A stretch of DNA of 64,000 nt. Source: Ursus arctos. Lineage: Eukaryota > Chordata > Mammalia > Carnivora > Ursidae. The position numbers and the translations under genes are program-made. A model generated the notes under the pieces. That model did not search any database. It saw nothing but the letters and a program-made list of their open reading frames with translations, and was not told where the DNA came from. Below are positions 53,140 to 64,000 of this stretch, in pieces; the stretch's first letter is position 1, and the number at the start of each line of letters is the position of its first letter. The stretch lies in NCBI RefSeq assembly GCF_023065955.2, contig NW_026623056.1:88969256-89033255 (forward strand), given 5' to 3'.

Positions 53140-54159
53140 GTCTGTCATGCAGTCGTTAACATCTTGTGAGTGCATGTTCCAGAATCAACACCAAAGCATC
53201 CCTTGCTCTTGATGCTCTATTTCCTTCAGCTAAGATTTGAGGCAGCTTACAAAAATGCACTTGGTGTAAAAGAATTAACCACTGACTGAATCTGGGCAAC
53301 AGGTAGGAAAATAACAAAGCTTTGGGTAAGATTGACACACAAGAATACAAAACATTTTCTTCCCAATGTCAGTGGCCTGTATTTGGTTTTAAGCTTCTTA
53401 ACACACATGAGTAGGATGGTCAGTAACATGACTAAGCGGGTTTGAGTGCTGTCTGTTCAAGCTGGGCCAGACACACTACCCTCAGTGTGTGAAGAAACCG
53501 ATCGCTGCTCTGATGACAAAGATTGGCAGTCATGAAGTAGTCTGGGGAATATCTCCTAGGTTTTAATTATATAAAACGAAACTCTTCTGAGTTATTGACA
53601 ATCACACTACTGACGAGTGAGTTTAGGGCTGGACCTCCGGGTGGGCCTATGAGGGGTGGGTGGGGGGCTTCACTGAGCTCCAGATTTCAATCAGCTACCA
53701 GGTTTCACCTGACTTGGTAGTTTTTCCCACTTTGCCAAAACAAGTGTCACTGTAAGCCTTCCATAATCCTGCGGCTCCTGCTGTCATAAGGTCTGAGATG
53801 GGTCTTGTCCCATAGCAGCTATTGTGTAACTCTAGAGAAATCCCATGTTGGCTTAGTCTCAGCTGATCAGGGTCCAAATCCAAAGGGCCAAATTATAAGG
53901 AAACCAGTTAAAGATATGACACTTTTTGGAGAATCCTTTCACTCTGTATATCTTGAGTCTTGTCAGCAGTTCCAGAGCACAAACAGGTCTGTTCTCACTG
54001 CTGTGTATTCCGCACCGTGTAATGATACAAGCAAATGTAAAGTTCATGGTTAGAGATTCCTTCACTTTTGGGGTCAGTCATCTTTGACAGAGCAAACTGG
54101 GATAACCTTTTGTGTTAGCTTCTAACTTAATGACTAATAAAAAAGATCAACTTAGGTAA

Positions 54160-54375
<216 letters not shown>

Positions 54376-54459
54376 TAATGATGGACTTTAAATTAACATA
54401 GTTTAAATATATTCCTCATTCTGATGAAGTCTTACACATAGAGATAATGCAAGGTTTTT

Positions 54460-57400
54460 TGTTTTTTTTTTTTATAATAATATTTTTTTATTACGTTAGT
54501 CACCATACAGTACATCCCTGGTTTTCAGTGTAAAGTTCCATGATTGATTAGTTGCGTACAACACCCAGTGCACCATGCAATACGTGCCCTCCTTAATACC
54601 CATCACCGGTCTATCCCATTCCCCCACCCCCCTCCCCTCTGAAGCCCTCAGTTTGTCTCTCAGAGTCCATAGTCTCTCATGCTTCATTCCCCCTTCTGAT
54701 TACACCCCCTTCTTTATCCCTTTCTTCCCCTACCGATCTTCCTAGTTCTTATGTTCCATAGATGAGAGAAATCATATGATAATTGTATTTCTCTGCTTGA
54801 CTTATTTCACTTAGCATTATCTCCTCCAGTGCCGTCCATGTTGCAGTAAATGTTGAGAATTCGTTCTTTCTGATAGCTGAGTAATATTCCATTGTATATA
54901 TGGACCACAACTTCTTAATCCAGTCATCTGTTGAAGGGCATCTTGGCTCCTTCCACGATTTAGCTATTGTGGACAATGCTGCTATGAACATTGGGGTGCA
55001 TATGGCCCTTCTCTTCACTACGTCTGTATCTTTGGGGTAAATACCCAGTAGTGCAATGGCTGGATCATAGGGTAGCTCAATTTTTAACTTTTTAAGGGAC
55101 CTCCACACTGTTTTCCAGAGTGGCTGTACCAACTTGCATTCCCTCCAACAATGTAGGAGGGATCCCCTTTCTCCACATCCTCTCCAGCAATTGTTGTTTC
55201 TTGCCTTGTCAATTTTTGCCATTCTAACTGGCATAAGGTGGTATCTCAGTGTGGTTTTGATTTGAATTTCCCTGATGGCTAATGATTTTGAACATTTTTT
55301 CATGTGTCTGTTAGCCATTTATATGTCTTCATTGGAAAAGTGTCTATTCATATCTTCTGCCCATTTTATGATTTGTTTATTTGTTTCTTGTGTATTGAGT
55401 TTGAGAAGTTCTTTGTAGATCTTGGATACCAGTCTTTTATCTGTAGTGTCATTTGCAAATATCTTCTCCTATTCCGTGGGCTGCCTCTTAGTTTTTTTGA
55501 CTGTTTCCTTGGCTGTGCAGAAGCTTTTTATCTTGATGAAGTCCCACAAGTTCATTTTATCTTTTGTTTCTCTTGCCTTTGGAGATGTGTCATGAAAAAG
55601 GTTGCTGTGGCCGATGTCGTAGAGGTTGCTGCCTATGCTCTCTTCTAGGATTTTGATGGATTCCTGTCTCACATCGAGGTCTTTCATCCATTTGGAGTTT
55701 ATCTTTGTGTATGGTGTGAGAGAGTGGTCAAGTTTCATTCTTTTGCATGTAGCTGTCCAATTTTCCCAGCACCATTTATTGAAGAGACTGTCTTTTTTCC
55801 ACCGGATGTTTTTTCCTGCTTTATCAAAGATTAGTTGCCCAAAGAGCTGAGGGTCCATTTCTGGGTTCTCTATTCTGTTCCACTGATCTATGTGTCTGTT
55901 TTTGTGCCAGTACCATGCTGTCTTTGTGGTCACAGCTTTGTAGTACAGCTCGAAATCCGGCATTGTGATGCCCCCAGCTTTGTTTTTCCTTTTCAACAGT
56001 TCCTTGGCGATTCGTGGTCTTTTCTGGTTCCACACAAATTTAAGGGTGTTTGTTCCAGTTCTTTGAAAAATGTCATCGGTATTTTGATCAGGATAGCATT
56101 GAATGTGTAGATTGCTCTGGGTAGCATGGACATTTTAACTATGTTAATTCTTCTGATCCATGAGCATGGAATATTTTTCCATCTTTTTCTGTCTTCCTCA
56201 ATGTCTTTCAAGAGTGATTTGTAGTTTCTAGAATATAGATCCTTCACGTCTCTGGTTAAGTTAATTCCAAGATAACGTATGATTTTTGGTGCTATTGTAA
56301 ATGGAATGGATTCCCTAATTTCTCTTTCTTCGGTCTCATTGTTCGTGTATAGGAATGCAACTGATTTCTGAGCATTGATTTTGTATCCCGCCACATTACT
56401 GAATTGCTCTATAACTTCTAGTAGTTTGGGGGTGGATTCTTTTGGGTTTTCCGTATAGAGTATCATGTCATCTGCGAAGAGAGACAGTTTGACTTCTTCT
56501 TTGCCAATTTGGATACCTTTTATCCCTTTTTGTTGTCTGATTGCTGTTGCAAGGACTTCTAGTACTATGTTGAATAATAGTGGCGAGAGTGGGCATCCTT
56601 TTCGTGTTACTGATCTTAAGGGAAAGGCTTCCAGCTTTTCCCCATTGAGAATGATATTTGTTGTAGGCTTTTCATAGATGGTTTTTATGCGATTGAGGAA
56701 TGTACCCTCTATCCCTACACTCTGAAGGGTTTTAATCAGGAAAGGATGCTGTATTTTGTCAAATGCTTTTTCTGCATCTATTGAGAGGATCATATGGTTC
56801 TTGGCTTTTTTCTTGTTGATATAATCTATCACACTGATAGATTGGCGAATGTTGAACCACCCTTGCATCCCAGGGATGAATCCCACTTGGTCATGATGGG
56901 TAATCCTTGTAATGTACTGTTGGATCCTATTAGCTAGGATCTTGTTGAGAATTTTGGCGTCCATATTCATCAGGGGTATCGGTCTGTAATTCCCCTTTTT
57001 GATGGGGTCTTTGCCTGGTTTGGGGATCAAGGTAATATTGGCCTCATAGAATGAGTTTGGTAGCTTTCCTTCTGTTTCTATTTTTTTGAAATAGCTTTAG
57101 GAGAATAGGTATTATTTCTTCTTTGAATGTTTGGTAGAATTCCCCGGGGAATCCATCAGGCCCTGGAGTTTTGTTTTTTGTAAGGTTTTTAATCACTGTT
57201 TCAATCTCTTCATAATTAATTGGTCTTTTTAAAAAATCGATTTCCTCCTGTTTCAGTCTTGGTAGTTTATAGGTTTCCAGGAAGGCCTCCATCTCTCCCA
57301 GTTTGCTTAATTTATTGGCATAAAGCTGTTGATAAAAGTGTCTAATAATCCTTCCTATTTCATTGGTGTTGGTTGTGACCTCTCCCTTTTCATTCATAAT

Positions 57401-57625
57401 TTTATTAATTTGGGTCCCTTCTCTATTCTTTTGAATAAGTCTGGCCAGTGGCTTATCTATTTTATTTATTCTTTCAAAGAACCAGCTTCTAGTCCTGTTG
57501 ATCTGTTCTACTGTGCTCCTGGTTTCTAATTCATTGATCTCTGCTAATCTTGATCAACTGCTTTCTCGTGCATGGATTAGGCCTATTCTTCTGTTGATGT
57601 TCCAGCTTCTTGAGGTGAGAATATT
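54460..57625 (-). mobile_element. 5'-truncated L1 (carnivore family), decayed ORF2
   Basis: 3.2 kb antisense insertion. From its 5' end (right) to its 3' end (left) it carries part of ORF2, then a 3' UTR and a poly-T run at 54460-54474. ORF2 survives only as separate open pieces (57397-57044, 57030-55993, 56035-55469, 55318-54749) in shifted frames. The reverse-transcriptase region includes the FADD catalytic box near 56465-56480. The C-terminal zinc-knuckle-like part lies near 55200. The endonuclease part and ORF1 are absent, so the copy is dead. A 12-bp duplication TGCAAGGTTTTT flanks it (54448-54459 and 57626-57637), about 150 bp past SH3BGR exon 3. Confidence 0.95.
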
Positions 57626-58714
57626 GCAAGGTTTTTACTACAGCATGGTCTAAAACTATGCTTTTTTCATATTTTAGCTATGTTTACACCTTTTTGTAGT
57701 AAGTCCTACAATACCAAAATTAAGAAATACTGCATTCAATAATCTTAAATACACAAAATAAATATGTAAAAATTCGAGTTCCCAGGTTGTGTTTGTGAAA
57801 TTATTTTGTAATGAATTGACTTCTCATGTAGCTTATTTTAGTTAATTTTATAATAATATCTCACCCTATATTAATCCTTTCTATTTAAAGAGAGTTGACT
57901 GCTTTTTTTAGAGAGGGGGAAGGTAAGATCTAGACACAAGAACAAGATAAATCTCAACAGCTTTTTTTCCTTCTGGTGTTGTTTCATCTTTGATTATGTA
58001 TAGTCATGTCAATTAAATACAGAATTATGCCAATAAAGCCAATTTCATGAATTTGTCTAATGGAGATCACCTGGCTCATTCCACTGCATCCTTACTTCTG
58101 CCAAGAATCTCACATGTGACTCTCCACAGATATAAGACAAGTACACATTTATTTAATTCATTTATTTCTTAATTAATTTTTCTTTGTTCATACTCAGCTT
58201 CATTTCAAAAGAGATTTGCGATGACTGAGTCCAAATTAATTCCCATTGTAGGAGAAACAACTCAAAATCCTACCTTATAGAGATGGGTTTGTCTCAGAGG
58301 CATGTGGCTGTGCTGTCTTTCATATGTCAGCATTCTTCAGGTAATGCCATTTGGGACATCTTAGTGCTTAGGTTAACACACGAAGGTCTAGCGCCAATTT
58401 CTTTTCCAAAGGTAACATGTGGATTTCACAGTTGCTTAATGGTTTTATATGAGGAAGAAAACCTTCCCCTTTAGTGAAATGTCTTTCTTGCTTTGGTCAA
58501 CTTAAATGAAACACATATCATATATCCTATTAACAGTGTAAAAAAGGCTATTACATGCAATTCATTCTTTTTTATTTGGCATAGGAGTTTTGTATGGGAG
58601 TTTTATATGGTATAGGAGTTTGTTAACTGGGTCATGTTAGTTTACTTATTATGTTTAAGACATAGTACCTTGGTGTTAAGGTACATTTCTTGGTGGGGGC
58701 ACTCAGGTCACTTG

Positions 58715-59720
58715 TGTCTTAAATATGGAAGGGAAAGGTGGAGGGAAGACTGTTTCAGAAGGCAAAGGGAAGAGCAAGTGCAAAGTCCCTGAGGCAGGAA
58801 AGAGCACGGAAAGTTCTAAGAACTGCCATGAGGCCCACGTTGCTGAAATGAGGGGTGGAGTTACCACAGGAGGTGGGAGCTGCAGGTAGACATCCCATGG
58901 GCCATAGTGGTGCTCTGGATTCTATCTTACGTGTAGTGGAGACATTGTAAGAGGTTTAAGTGAAGAAGTAATCTTATTTGCTTCTTGAAGACTCATTTTG
59001 GTTACCATGGGATGAATGGACTAAAAGGGTGCAAACTATCATAGTAACATAGATGAGATGTCATGGCAGCTTGGACTGGGGTGGTGGGATGGAACTACAC
59101 AGAAGTGGATGATTTTGGGCCCTTTTTTGGAGGAAGAATTGGTACGATTTGCTGATGGATTGAATATGGGGGTAGGGATGGAACAGATGATTGCTTCTCG
59201 TTGTTGGGTGTAGACATTCACTTTGGTGGAGGACCATATTTACAAGGTGATATTAAGTTTGAATGAGACATCTAAGAGAAGAAGTGAGGTGGGCAGTTGC
59301 AGATTGATGTGTCTCACTGAGGTCTGGTTGAAGATGCACACGTGGAATCTGCTAGCATGTGGTTGGAGCGAAAGTAACGAGAGGGGGGTTGACAGCAAGG
59401 AGGCCGGGCTTGGGGGTGCTCCAAGTTTAAAACTGGGTAGAGGGTAAGCAGAGGCCACCTGAAGAGTCAGGAGCGTGTGGTGTGAAGGCAGCTGAGGAGG
59501 AGCGTTTTTCACAGAAGAGGGTCTAATGCTTCTGAGAGATTGAGTCAGGTATGGACAAATAAGTGACCATTGGCCTAGACAACACGGAGATCCTTGGTGG
59601 CCATAACAAAAGCAGTTTCGGAGGAGGGGTGAAGACAGAAGCCAGGCTGGCAGGGGGGTCAAAAAGAGAACTAACTGGTGGTGAGAAGGGGGGATTACAC
59701 ATGGTCAGTTATCTCTGGGG
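58715..59720 (+). repeat. Long old interspersed repeat, copy 3
   Basis: Same family and same strand as 28690 and 30790: GAGCAAGTGCAAAGTCCCTG, GTCATGGCAGCTTGGACTGG, TTTGCTGATGGATTGAATAT, GTGACCATTGGCCTAGACAA, AAAAGCAGTTTCGGAGGAG. Open frames across it are not genes. Confidence 0.55.
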
Positions 59721-59759
59721 CATTTCCCACGGACAAGATAATATGGCAGTATCTGGTAT

Positions 59760-59990
59760 TTTATTTTATTTTATCTTATTTCATTTCATTTCATTTATTT
59801 TTATATAGAGAGGGAGAGAGCGGAAGCAGGGGCAGAGGGAGAGGGAGAGAGAGAATCTTTAGCAGATTCCACGCCCAGTGCAGAGCCCAAAGCGGGGCTC
59901 AATCTCATGACCCTGAGATCATGACCTGAGATGGTGACCTGAACTGAAATTGAGGTGGATGCTTAACTGACTGAGCCACCCAGGCGCCCC
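59760..59990 (-). repeat. Carnivore SINE with TTTTAT/CATTT tail tract
   Basis: Reverse copy whose tail side became an ATTTT/TTTCA pentamer tract (59758-59800). The head reads gactgagccacccaggcgcc. An internal ATGACCTGAGATGGTGACCTG stretch looks like a small local duplication. Confidence 0.92.
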
Positions 59991-62169
59991 CAACATTGGA
60001 TCATTTTAAAGAGCGCCTGTTCATTCCTGCCGCTGGAACTGTGGGTCCTGGGTCACGGGTGGTGGGTGGAGGCGCTCGACTCTGCTTTCTTGCTCCTGCC
60101 ACCTGCTGGACAGACTCCTGCTACTTCTCGGTCCTGGGTTTGGAGACCCCAGACCAGTGGGGTGGTGGAAGGAGAGTCTAGATTTTACAGCTGAAGACCC
60201 AGTAGGAGTTTTGTAAACAACAAAGATGTTTTCTTTTCTTTCTTTCTTTTTTTGTTTTTTTTTAACAAAGATTTTACTATCCCAGGTCAATAGTAGTCTG
60301 GTAAAGCTTAGAAAGGAGAGTTTTCCTTTAATCTTTTATAGGTCAAATTCTTAGGCGGAGCCCCCTCTGCCCCAGGAGTCACAGTGAACAGAGGGGCCGA
60401 GGAGTAGCAGAGCAGCATACCCCCCTCCCCTCCACCTCACAGCAGCTCCTGGGCATCACGTTCTCTGCATTTCTTTGCTTGTAATGTGTTGTTGTTCGTA
60501 ATGATCATTTCAAACTTTGTCTAGTACTCTGTTGAATGGATATATCCTGAGTTATCTTATTCCTTTATTTTTATCTTATTGTATCATATACTTGTTTCTG
60601 CTGTGACAGCTTCATAATGGTCATTTCGAGAGTTCTTGTAATAGTCTATCAAGTTGGGGGTGCCATAATTTTCTTTATTATGCTTATATTTTTGAACATT
60701 TCTTGCTCACTTTTTTTTTAAATCATAAATAACTCCACAGTGATTCTTGATATGAAACATGTCTTTCTTTCAGAGTATTTCCTGAGGATACATTGCCGGT
60801 AGTGCTTTTAGTGAGACAAAGGTGCATGGGTGTCTTGAAACGTGCCTCCAGGTCTCTCTCTGGTGGGCTGGGAGCACTCATCCTGTGCTCCCTGTTGTAC
60901 CAGCTTTGCGCAAAGACTGAGGAGCACGTTGAACTTCCTTGCTTTCAGGACCATCGGATTCTATTTAAAAATTTAGTGTCTGATTTTATTGTGCCGTGAA
61001 GAGGAAGTGTGGTGAATTTCTATCTTAAGTGCATCTTTGTGACCCAATGTGTATTTTCATTTCTCATTGAAAAGACCGTTTCTTGAATATTAAAAAATTA
61101 ACTTTAATCAAATTACTCTGTGTGTCAGATCAGAAAGGTCTGATGGCGCCACAAGGATTATCACAACACTGAGGAGGCCCTGCCGCGAACCCGCATACGT
61201 CCCCTGTCCTTTCTGGTTTGTTCCGGCTCTGCGTTCCCACAGATGGGACTAGTCCGCCCGGGAAGTGTGAGGGTGCTGCTCCGAGTTCTGGCTGGATTTG
61301 CAGAATTGCTGTTGGGGAGCCTGATGCGCGTCTGTCTGTCGATCCTTACTTGTGTCTGCTTCTGTTTTTCTCATTTCTGGGAGACTTTAGGGTCCTCTTT
61401 TCGGTTTTGAAGATGAGGTCTTTTCCTTGTCATTTGTGCTGTGTACTTGCGAAGCCTTTGGAATCCGCAAAATCATACCCTTTGGTTCTGGAAGGGGTGG
61501 GGGAGGGGTACTTCCTCTGCGGTGGCTCATTTCCTGTTAGTTCGCAGGTTTTTTGCTCTTTTCAGGATTCCTCTTATTTGAATACTGGACCTTCTGGACT
61601 ATTTCTCCAATTTTCTAATCTCTTCACTCTCATTTTCCATGTTGTTGTCTTTTTCTCCTTTCTGGGAGAGTTCTTCCACTTTCTACTCCACCTTCCGTTT
61701 ATTCCCCAATCGTGGTTTACTTCTCACAAGGTGTTTTGTTGTGTTTTGTCTTTTTGTGTGTGGGGGGGCGGGTTGTTTTGTTTGGTTGGCTACTCCCGTA
61801 TTAAATAGCTTCCTGTTCTTGTTATGCAGGTTCATTATTTTTCTTAACTCTGAGTTTATTAAATATGGTTTTTCTTTTACACATTTTCTTCAACTCTGCA
61901 TTTTCTGTTTCTCTGTGTCCCCTTTCTGTTTCCTTTTACATTTTTACGTAAGGTGTTTTTTCAGATGTCTGGGGGCCCTGCACTATTTAAGAACAAGGTG
62001 CTAAAGAGTTGAATGTATGGTCTAGATCCATGGTCGTAACTTTCTGTGTGGTAGGCTTTACCATGGGAGGACTTAAAGATGACTTGTTGGCTTTCTGTTA
62101 GAGATCTTGGACTGTGGGCTTTTGCTGTCAGTTTAGGTGAGCTTCTCTGGGGAGGATCTTTCATTTTCT

Positions 62170-62545
62170 GAGGTGGTAGTGGGGATAGTGGGGGTGATGG
62201 TAGATGTGGAAGTGATGATGGTAGAGGTGGTAGTGAAGGTAGTGATGGTGGTGATGGTGGTGAATATGGTGGTGATGGTGATGGTGTTGGTGATGGTGGA
62301 GGTGATGGAGGTGGTGGATGTGGTGGTGGTGATGGTGAAGGATATAGTGGAGGTGGTAGTGGTAGTGGTGGAGGTGATGGTAGAGGTGGTAGTGAAGGTG
62401 GTGATGGTGTTGGTGATGGTGTTGGTGATGGTGGAGGTGATGGAGGTGGTGGATGTGGTGGTGGTGATGGTGAAGGAGCTAGTGGAGGTGGTGATGTTGG
62501 TGGAGGTGATTGTGATAGTGAAGCTGATGGTGGTGGTGATAAGTG
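62170..62545 (+). repeat. GTGATG/GTGGTG-type minisatellite
   Basis: About 375 bp of imperfect GGTGGTGATGGTGGAGGT-like units, almost free of C on this strand. A 60-bp segment is repeated exactly at 62283-62342 and 62418-62477 (offset 135), and another block (GATGGTAGAGGTGGTAGTGA) repeats at offset 159. The long Val/Met/Glu open frame is a by-product. Confidence 0.93.
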
Positions 62546-63004
62546 GGGAGTAGTTCTGGTTGCCAGTGTTCTGGAAGCAAGTTGGGAAGGGGGATAGAAA
62601 AGTCTTCCTTTTGAAGATGTGGATTTCTCAGATAGGTCCTTTGTCCTGGCTCTGGTTCCCCTCCTCAGCTGACCTCATGACCAAGAGGTCAGAGTCCCTC
62701 TGGTTCAGCATCTGCAGAGACTAAACCTACTTATTCAGGGAGTGGGCAGTCACCTGCCATGAGGGTTGAGGAGGGAATCAAAATCTGCTTCTCACTTCCC
62801 CACATCCCTTCTTGTAAGAAATTAGGTCGTAGATTTTTTCTAATTATTTTCTAATTATTACTCAGTGGTTTCCTTTTCTGCCTTCAAAATTTGTAGACAT
62901 TCTTTTCATGCAGTAGCCTCTCACCTGTTCTTTTTGTCCTTGTAAGTTTATCGTTTAAAAGAAAATGTCTTGACCATCATGTCAGTGGAGTCCCTTGAAG
63001 ATGG

Positions 63005-63093
63005 GAGCCTGCTTCTCCCTCTCCCTCTGCTCCTCTCCCCACTCACGCTCTCTCTCTTTCAAATAAATAAATAAAATATTTTTTTAAAAAAGT
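63005..63093 (+). repeat. Carnivore SINE, head-less 3' part
   Basis: Only the CT-rich middle and tail remain (GGGAGCCTGCTTCTCCCTCT, TTTCAAATAAATAAATAAAA). Head missing. Confidence 0.85.
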
Positions 63094-63224
63094 AAGTATC
63101 ATTCTCTGTTCTTCTATTAAGTACTTTCAGGTAATTCTGAAATCAGGTAATTCTATCTAATTTACTTCTCAGTTGTATGATGAAATTAAATGTTTAAATT
63201 TTGGTTGTCTTCTTAAAAACACAG

Positions 63225-64000
63225 TACTGATATTTTGATCGGGATAGCATTGAAAGTGTAGATTGCTCTGGGTAGCATGGACATTTTAACTATGTTTATT
63301 CTTCCGATCCATGAGCGTGGAATATTTCCCAAATTTTGTGTCTTCCATAATGTCTTTCAAGAGTGATTTATAGTTTCTAGAATATAGGTCCTTTACATCT
63401 CTGGTTAAATTAATTTCAAGGTAACATATGGTTTTTGGTGCTATTGTAAATGGGATGGATTCCTTAATTTCTCTTTCTTCAGTCTCATTATTCGTGTATA
63501 GAAATGCAACTGATTTCTGAGCATTGATTTTGTATACCGCCACATTACTGAATTGCTCTATGACTTCTAATAGTTTGGGAGTGGATTCTTTTGGGTTTTC
63601 CATATAGAGTATCATGTCATCTGCGAAGAGAGACATTTTGACTTCTTCTTTGCTGATTTGGTTACTTTTTATCCCTTTTTGTTGTCTGCTTGCTGTTGCA
63701 AGGACTTCTAGTACTATGTTGAATAATAGTGGCGAGATTGGGCATCCTTGTCGTGTTCCTGATCTTAAGGGAAAGGCTTCCAGCTTTTCCCCATTGAGAA
63801 TGATATTTGCTGTAGGCTTTTCATAGATGGTTTTTATGAGATTGAGGAATGTACCCTCTATCCCTACACTCTGAAGGGTTTTAATCAGGAAAGGATGCTG
63901 GATTTTGTCAAATGCTTTTTCTGCATCAATTGAGAGGATCATATGATTTTTTAATTTTTCCTTCTGGATAAAATCTAAGACACTGATAGATTTGCGAATG
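63225..64000 (-). mobile_element. L1 ORF2 fragment, runs off the right end
   Basis: Antisense L1 matching 56070-56850 of the other copy closely by eye, including the reverse-transcriptase FADD box near 63616-63630 and [10 protein letters not shown]. It starts abruptly inside ORF2 with no 3' UTR or poly-A. The open part is about 218 codons (63942-63286). Confidence 0.93.

Noticed and set aside
55993..57030. 345-codon reverse-transcriptase open frame as a functional gene
   Set aside because: It is part of a 5'-truncated L1 whose ORF2 is broken into shifted pieces and which lacks ORF1 and the endonuclease part.
62137..62553. 138-codon Val/Met/Glu repeat protein
   Set aside because: Produced entirely by the minisatellite. 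Unit lengths are not kept as multiples of three in a protein-like way and there is no flanking exon signal.
57640..63200. Search for the SH3BGR Glu-rich tail exon
   Set aside because: No stretch encoding a run of Glu-rich residues with a good acceptor in phase 0 was seen. The GA-rich parts belong to the old repeat at 58.7-59.7 kb.

Overview
The window is mammalian genomic DNA: long AT-rich introns, two CpG islands, spliced exons and a dense load of interspersed repeats. About 26 copies of the carnivore tRNA-Lys-derived SINE (signature CGCCTGGGTGGC at the head, AAATAAATAAATAAAATCTT at the tail) mark it as Carnivora. The subtype reading CACAGCGGTTAAGCGTCTGC is typical of arctoid carnivores, and I infer a bear or a close relative.

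Two protein-coding genes are present, both incomplete and arranged head to head. On the minus strand is LCA5L (lebercilin-like, a coiled-coil protein of the ciliary lebercilin family). It has a probable 5' UTR exon in a CpG island at about 31.5-32.1 kb and three coding exons at 11410-11740, 7073-7587 and 4990-5127. These join in frame for 328 codons, and the rest of the gene lies left of the window. On the plus strand is SH3BGR (SH3-binding glutamic-acid-rich protein). It has a CpG-island promoter at about 37.1-37.5 kb and coding exons at 37558-37602, 44945-45130 and 54217-54297. These join in frame for 104 codons, which is the whole thioredoxin-like domain. The acidic tail exons lie right of the window. 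The LCA5L/SH3BGR divergent pair matches the human chromosome 21q22 neighbourhood. No third gene was found.

Layout: 1-11.4 kb LCA5L introns and coding exons; 11.75-31.9 kb a 20 kb LCA5L 5' intron filled with old L1, SINE, L2, MIR and MLT1 sequence; 31.5-37.5 kb the two CpG-island promoters, separated by a probable LTR, a SINE with a TTTC microsatellite, an MLT1 LTR and another SINE; 37.6-64 kb SH3BGR introns 1-3, with a Tigger-type DNA transposon, nested SINEs, nested MLT1 LTRs, a 3.2 kb L1 with a clear target-site duplication, a GTGATG-type minisatellite and a second L1 fragment running off the right end.

I found no undescribed biological system. The most useful leads are an imperfect RFX X-box and an NRF1-like site at the LCA5L promoter, an E-box cluster in the SH3BGR 5' UTR with an ATG-less open frame running into the SH3BGR start, two MLT1-like pieces that are unexpectedly alike, a perfect 42-bp tandem duplication and a 20-bp-arm AT palindrome. 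Exon boundaries were read by eye from splice signals and remembered family sequence, not from transcripts.
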